A DNA stretch of 8,002 nucleotides, taken from the NCBI GenBank assembly GCA_016784265.1, contig JADHUZ010000044.1, forward strand, positions 1-8,002, read 5' to 3'. Shown piece after piece: positions 6,886 through 8,002 of the stretch (positions are counted from its first letter, which is position 1; every line of letters starts with the position of its first letter). The DNA is from Fidelibacterota bacterium (GTDB lineage: Bacteria > Fidelibacterota > BS150m-G59). A program made the position numbers and the translations under genes. The notes beneath the pieces were generated by a model. The model was given only the letters and a program-made list of their open reading frames with translations, had not been told where the DNA came from and searched no databases.

Positions 6886-6916
6886 AAAAAAGCCCGCAAA
6901 TTTTGTGGGCTTTTTT
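6886..6916 (+). terminator. Intrinsic terminator closing the metal-uptake operon
   Basis: The stem GCCCGC (6892-6897) pairs with GTGGGC (6905-6910, one G-U pair) around the loop AAATTTT, and six T follow (6911-6916). Six A on the left side (6886-6891) could extend the stem and make it work in both directions. It starts only three bases after the stop of the NifX-like gene, and the Nudix gene begins 14 bases after it. Confidence 0.88.
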
Positions 6917-6930
6917 GTAACTTTTGATGT

Positions 6931-7551
6931 ATGGATATTAGATTATTTCAGCAAAAATTGCAGATTGTGCTTCAAAAAACATTACCAGGAAAAGATGCTC
7001 AGAAAAAAATGGCGATTCAACCGTTTCGTAGTTTGCCGACTATAAATTCAGCAAAAAAAAGAAACGCCGCTGTTTTATTGTTGCTGTTTCAAGAAAATGA
7101 TGATTTGAAATTTGTTCTGACAAAACGCACAGAAAAAATGGCTAACCATCGCGGACAAATTTCATTCCCTGGCGGTGCGATTGAGGATAAAGAAACGAAA
7201 GAAATTGCCGCACTTCGTGAAACCGAAGAGGAAATTGGAATTCCCCCAAAATCTGTAGAAATTCTTGGAAAATTATCGCCACTATTTGTTCCAGTGAGTG
7301 GATTCAAAATGTTCCCGATTGTCGGGTGGATGGACGAAAAACCTACATTCAATCTCAACCCAATTGAGGTAGAAAAAGTCATTTTCGTGTCCACACAGGA
7401 TTTAAAAAACGAGCAAAATATCCAATCAGAAAGGCACCGAAAATACGATACGGATTTTACGATTCCTTATTTTGCGTTGAGTGGCGAAAAAATTTGGGGA
7501 GCAACTGCGATGATTTTGGCGGAATTTCGAGAAATTTTGCTAATTTCGTAG
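6931..7551 (+). CDS. Nudix hydrolase, CoA pyrophosphatase (NudL-like)
   Basis: This 206-residue protein is probably a cytoplasmic enzyme that splits the pyrophosphate bond of coenzyme A or its derivatives (3',5'-ADP plus 4'-phosphopantetheine). The full Nudix box is present at residues 82-104 (GX5EX7REUXEEXGU), with metal-binding Glu97, Glu100 and Glu101. Directly before it stands the CoA-pyrophosphatase subfamily signature: LTKRTEKMANHRGQISFPGG (63-82). The length fits that subfamily. The ATG at 6931 is the only reasonable start, since the overlapping ATG at 6927 runs into a stop at once. No good Shine-Dalgarno is visible, so translation may be weak. It follows the operon terminator and so is probably its own transcription unit. 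Confidence 0.88.
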   Translation: MDIRLFQQKLQIVLQKTLPGKDAQKKMAIQPFRSLPTINSAKKRNAAVLLLLFQENDDLKFVLTKRTEKMANHRGQISFPGGAIEDKETKEIAALRETEEEIGIPPKSVEILGKLSPLFVPVSGFKMFPIVGWMDEKPTFNLNPIEVEKVIFVSTQDLKNEQNIQSERHRKYDTDFTIPYFALSGEKIWGATAMILAEFREILLIS

Positions 7552-7600
7552 AGATTCTTGGATAATTTTCAGAATTGATGTAATCTACGCCAGAAGAAAT

Positions 7601-7606
7601 GGAGAG
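7601..7606 (+). promoter_or_regulatory. Ribosome binding site that decides the start of the small repeat protein
   Basis: GGAGAG lies five bases before the ATG at 7611. An earlier in-frame ATG at 7599 is also possible, but the Shine-Dalgarno spacing favours 7611. Confidence 0.65.
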
Positions 7607-7610
7607 AAAA

Positions 7611-7781
7611 ATGAAAATTGGTGAAGTTGTAATCAAAGAGAAATTTTGTGCAGAACGGGATGTGAAGAAAGCACTTGAAACGCAACAAAAAGGCGATCAG
7701 CGTCCGCTGGGTGAAATTCTACTTTCACGAGAAAATATAACTAAAGATCAGTTAGAAAAAGCACTGAGAATTCAAAAATAG
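7611..7781 (+). CDS. Free-standing small protein, type II secretion ATPase N-terminal (MshEN-like) repeats
   Basis: This protein is about 56 residues long (60 if it starts at 7599). It consists of two 24-residue repeats: residues 2-25 (KIGEVVI...ALETQ) and 32-55 (PLGEILL...ALRIQ), separated by six residues (QKGDQR). The pattern LGExL...L...AL..Q is that of the N-terminal domain of GspE/PilB/MshE ATPases, which in MshE binds cyclic-di-GMP through tandem motifs of this length. Here the position expected to hold Arg is Lys in the first repeat and Pro in the second. The Gly expected at position 10 of each repeat is Lys or Glu, so canonical nucleotide binding is doubtful. No ATPase follows; the next gene is convergent, nine bases away. 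It may be an adaptor domain for another protein. The family link is fairly good; the function is unknown. Confidence 0.7.
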   Translation: MKIGEVVIKEKFCAERDVKKALETQQKGDQRPLGEILLSRENITKDQLEKALRIQK

Positions 7782-7790
7782 CGGAGAATT

Positions 7791-8000
7791 TTAAGGTAAT
7801 TTAGATTGCACAAAAACTCCCTTGCTCCCAGTCTGCAATCTGGAATCTTTTACTATCCAATCGCCGCGACGGAAAACATGATTTGGAAAACATGCTGGAA
7901 AATTGGTAAACGCATTCCAATTCACAGCAGAAACAAGAGAGTTCTCCCAATTCATGTGAATTTCCTTCGGATTCACGATTGCAAAGTCGGCATCTTTTCC
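7791..8000 (-). CDS. Hydantoinase/dihydropyrimidinase-type amidohydrolase, C-terminal part (cut by window end)
   Basis: These are the last 69 codons of a minus-strand gene whose 5' part lies beyond the window; the reading frame is open to the edge. The residues begin GKDADFAIVNPKEIH, the usual closing beta strand of cyclic amidohydrolases (consensus G.DADlvi.dP). Then come NWNAFTNF, in the place of the family's N-P-(F/Y)-E-G stretch, and a final RRGDWIVKDSRLQTGSKGVF, which matches the RGe.vv.dG.l..g.G.f ending of D-hydantoinases, dihydropyrimidinases and dihydroorotase-like enzymes. These zinc or nickel enzymes hydrolyse cyclic amides. The catalytic metal site is not in this fragment, so substrate and activity cannot be judged. 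The gene is convergent with the small repeat protein, with nine bases between the stops and no obvious terminator. Confidence 0.72.
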   Translation of the reverse strand, partial: GKDADFAIVNPKEIHMNWENSLVSAVNWNAFTNFPACFPNHVFRRGDWIVKDSRLQTGSKGVFVQSKLP

Positions 8001-8002
8001 GA

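Noticed and set aside
7547..7589. CGTAGA/TCTACG inverted repeat after the Nudix gene as a terminator
   Set aside because: Only six base pairs with a 31-base loop and no T-run; too weak to call.

Overview
The window reads as chromosomal DNA of a Gram-negative, moderately AT-rich bacterium. The evidence is a TolC-type outer-membrane channel, an outer-membrane porin, a zinc-binding protein whose signal peptide has no lipobox, and gene starts preceded by purine-rich Shine-Dalgarno sites. The exact phylum cannot be read from the sequence. The small His/Cys-rich protein ending in an 'RAPP' motif and the overall style of the genes fit the Bacteroidetes/Calditrichota-like (FCB) side of the tree better than Proteobacteria, but that is only an impression.

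Bases 1-3258 hold a tightly packed plus-strand operon for a MacAB/TolC-style export system. It contains the C-terminal part of a TolC-family channel, a membrane-fusion (periplasmic adaptor) protein, an exported protein of unknown function with a beta-rich look, and a LolD/FtsE/MacB-type ATPase. The last three genes abut with no spacer. No permease gene lies within the window.

Bases 3224-6916 hold a metal-uptake, most likely zinc-uptake, locus on the plus strand. In order it has a small membrane-anchored His/Cys-rich protein, a 97-base spacer with a large and possibly switching hairpin, a porin with two His/acid-rich loops, a ZnuA-like binding protein, and a ZnuB-like permease that overlaps znuA by four bases. 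The last gene is a NifX/NafY-like (DiNase_FeMo-co) protein ending in a natural penta-histidine tail, and a strong intrinsic terminator closes the locus. Together these would carry metal across the outer membrane (porin), capture it in the periplasm (ZnuA) and move it inward (ZnuB). The NifX-like protein is a possible cytoplasmic metal handler. A ZnuC-type ATPase is missing from the locus.

Bases 6917-8002 hold a CoA-pyrophosphatase-like Nudix hydrolase, a very short free-standing protein made of two repeats resembling the N-terminal domain of type II secretion/MshE ATPases, and, convergent on the minus strand, the C-terminal end of a hydantoinase/dihydropyrimidinase-type amidohydrolase that runs off the window. 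No tRNA, rRNA, CRISPR array, insertion sequence or origin was seen, and there is no gene-free stretch longer than 100 bases.
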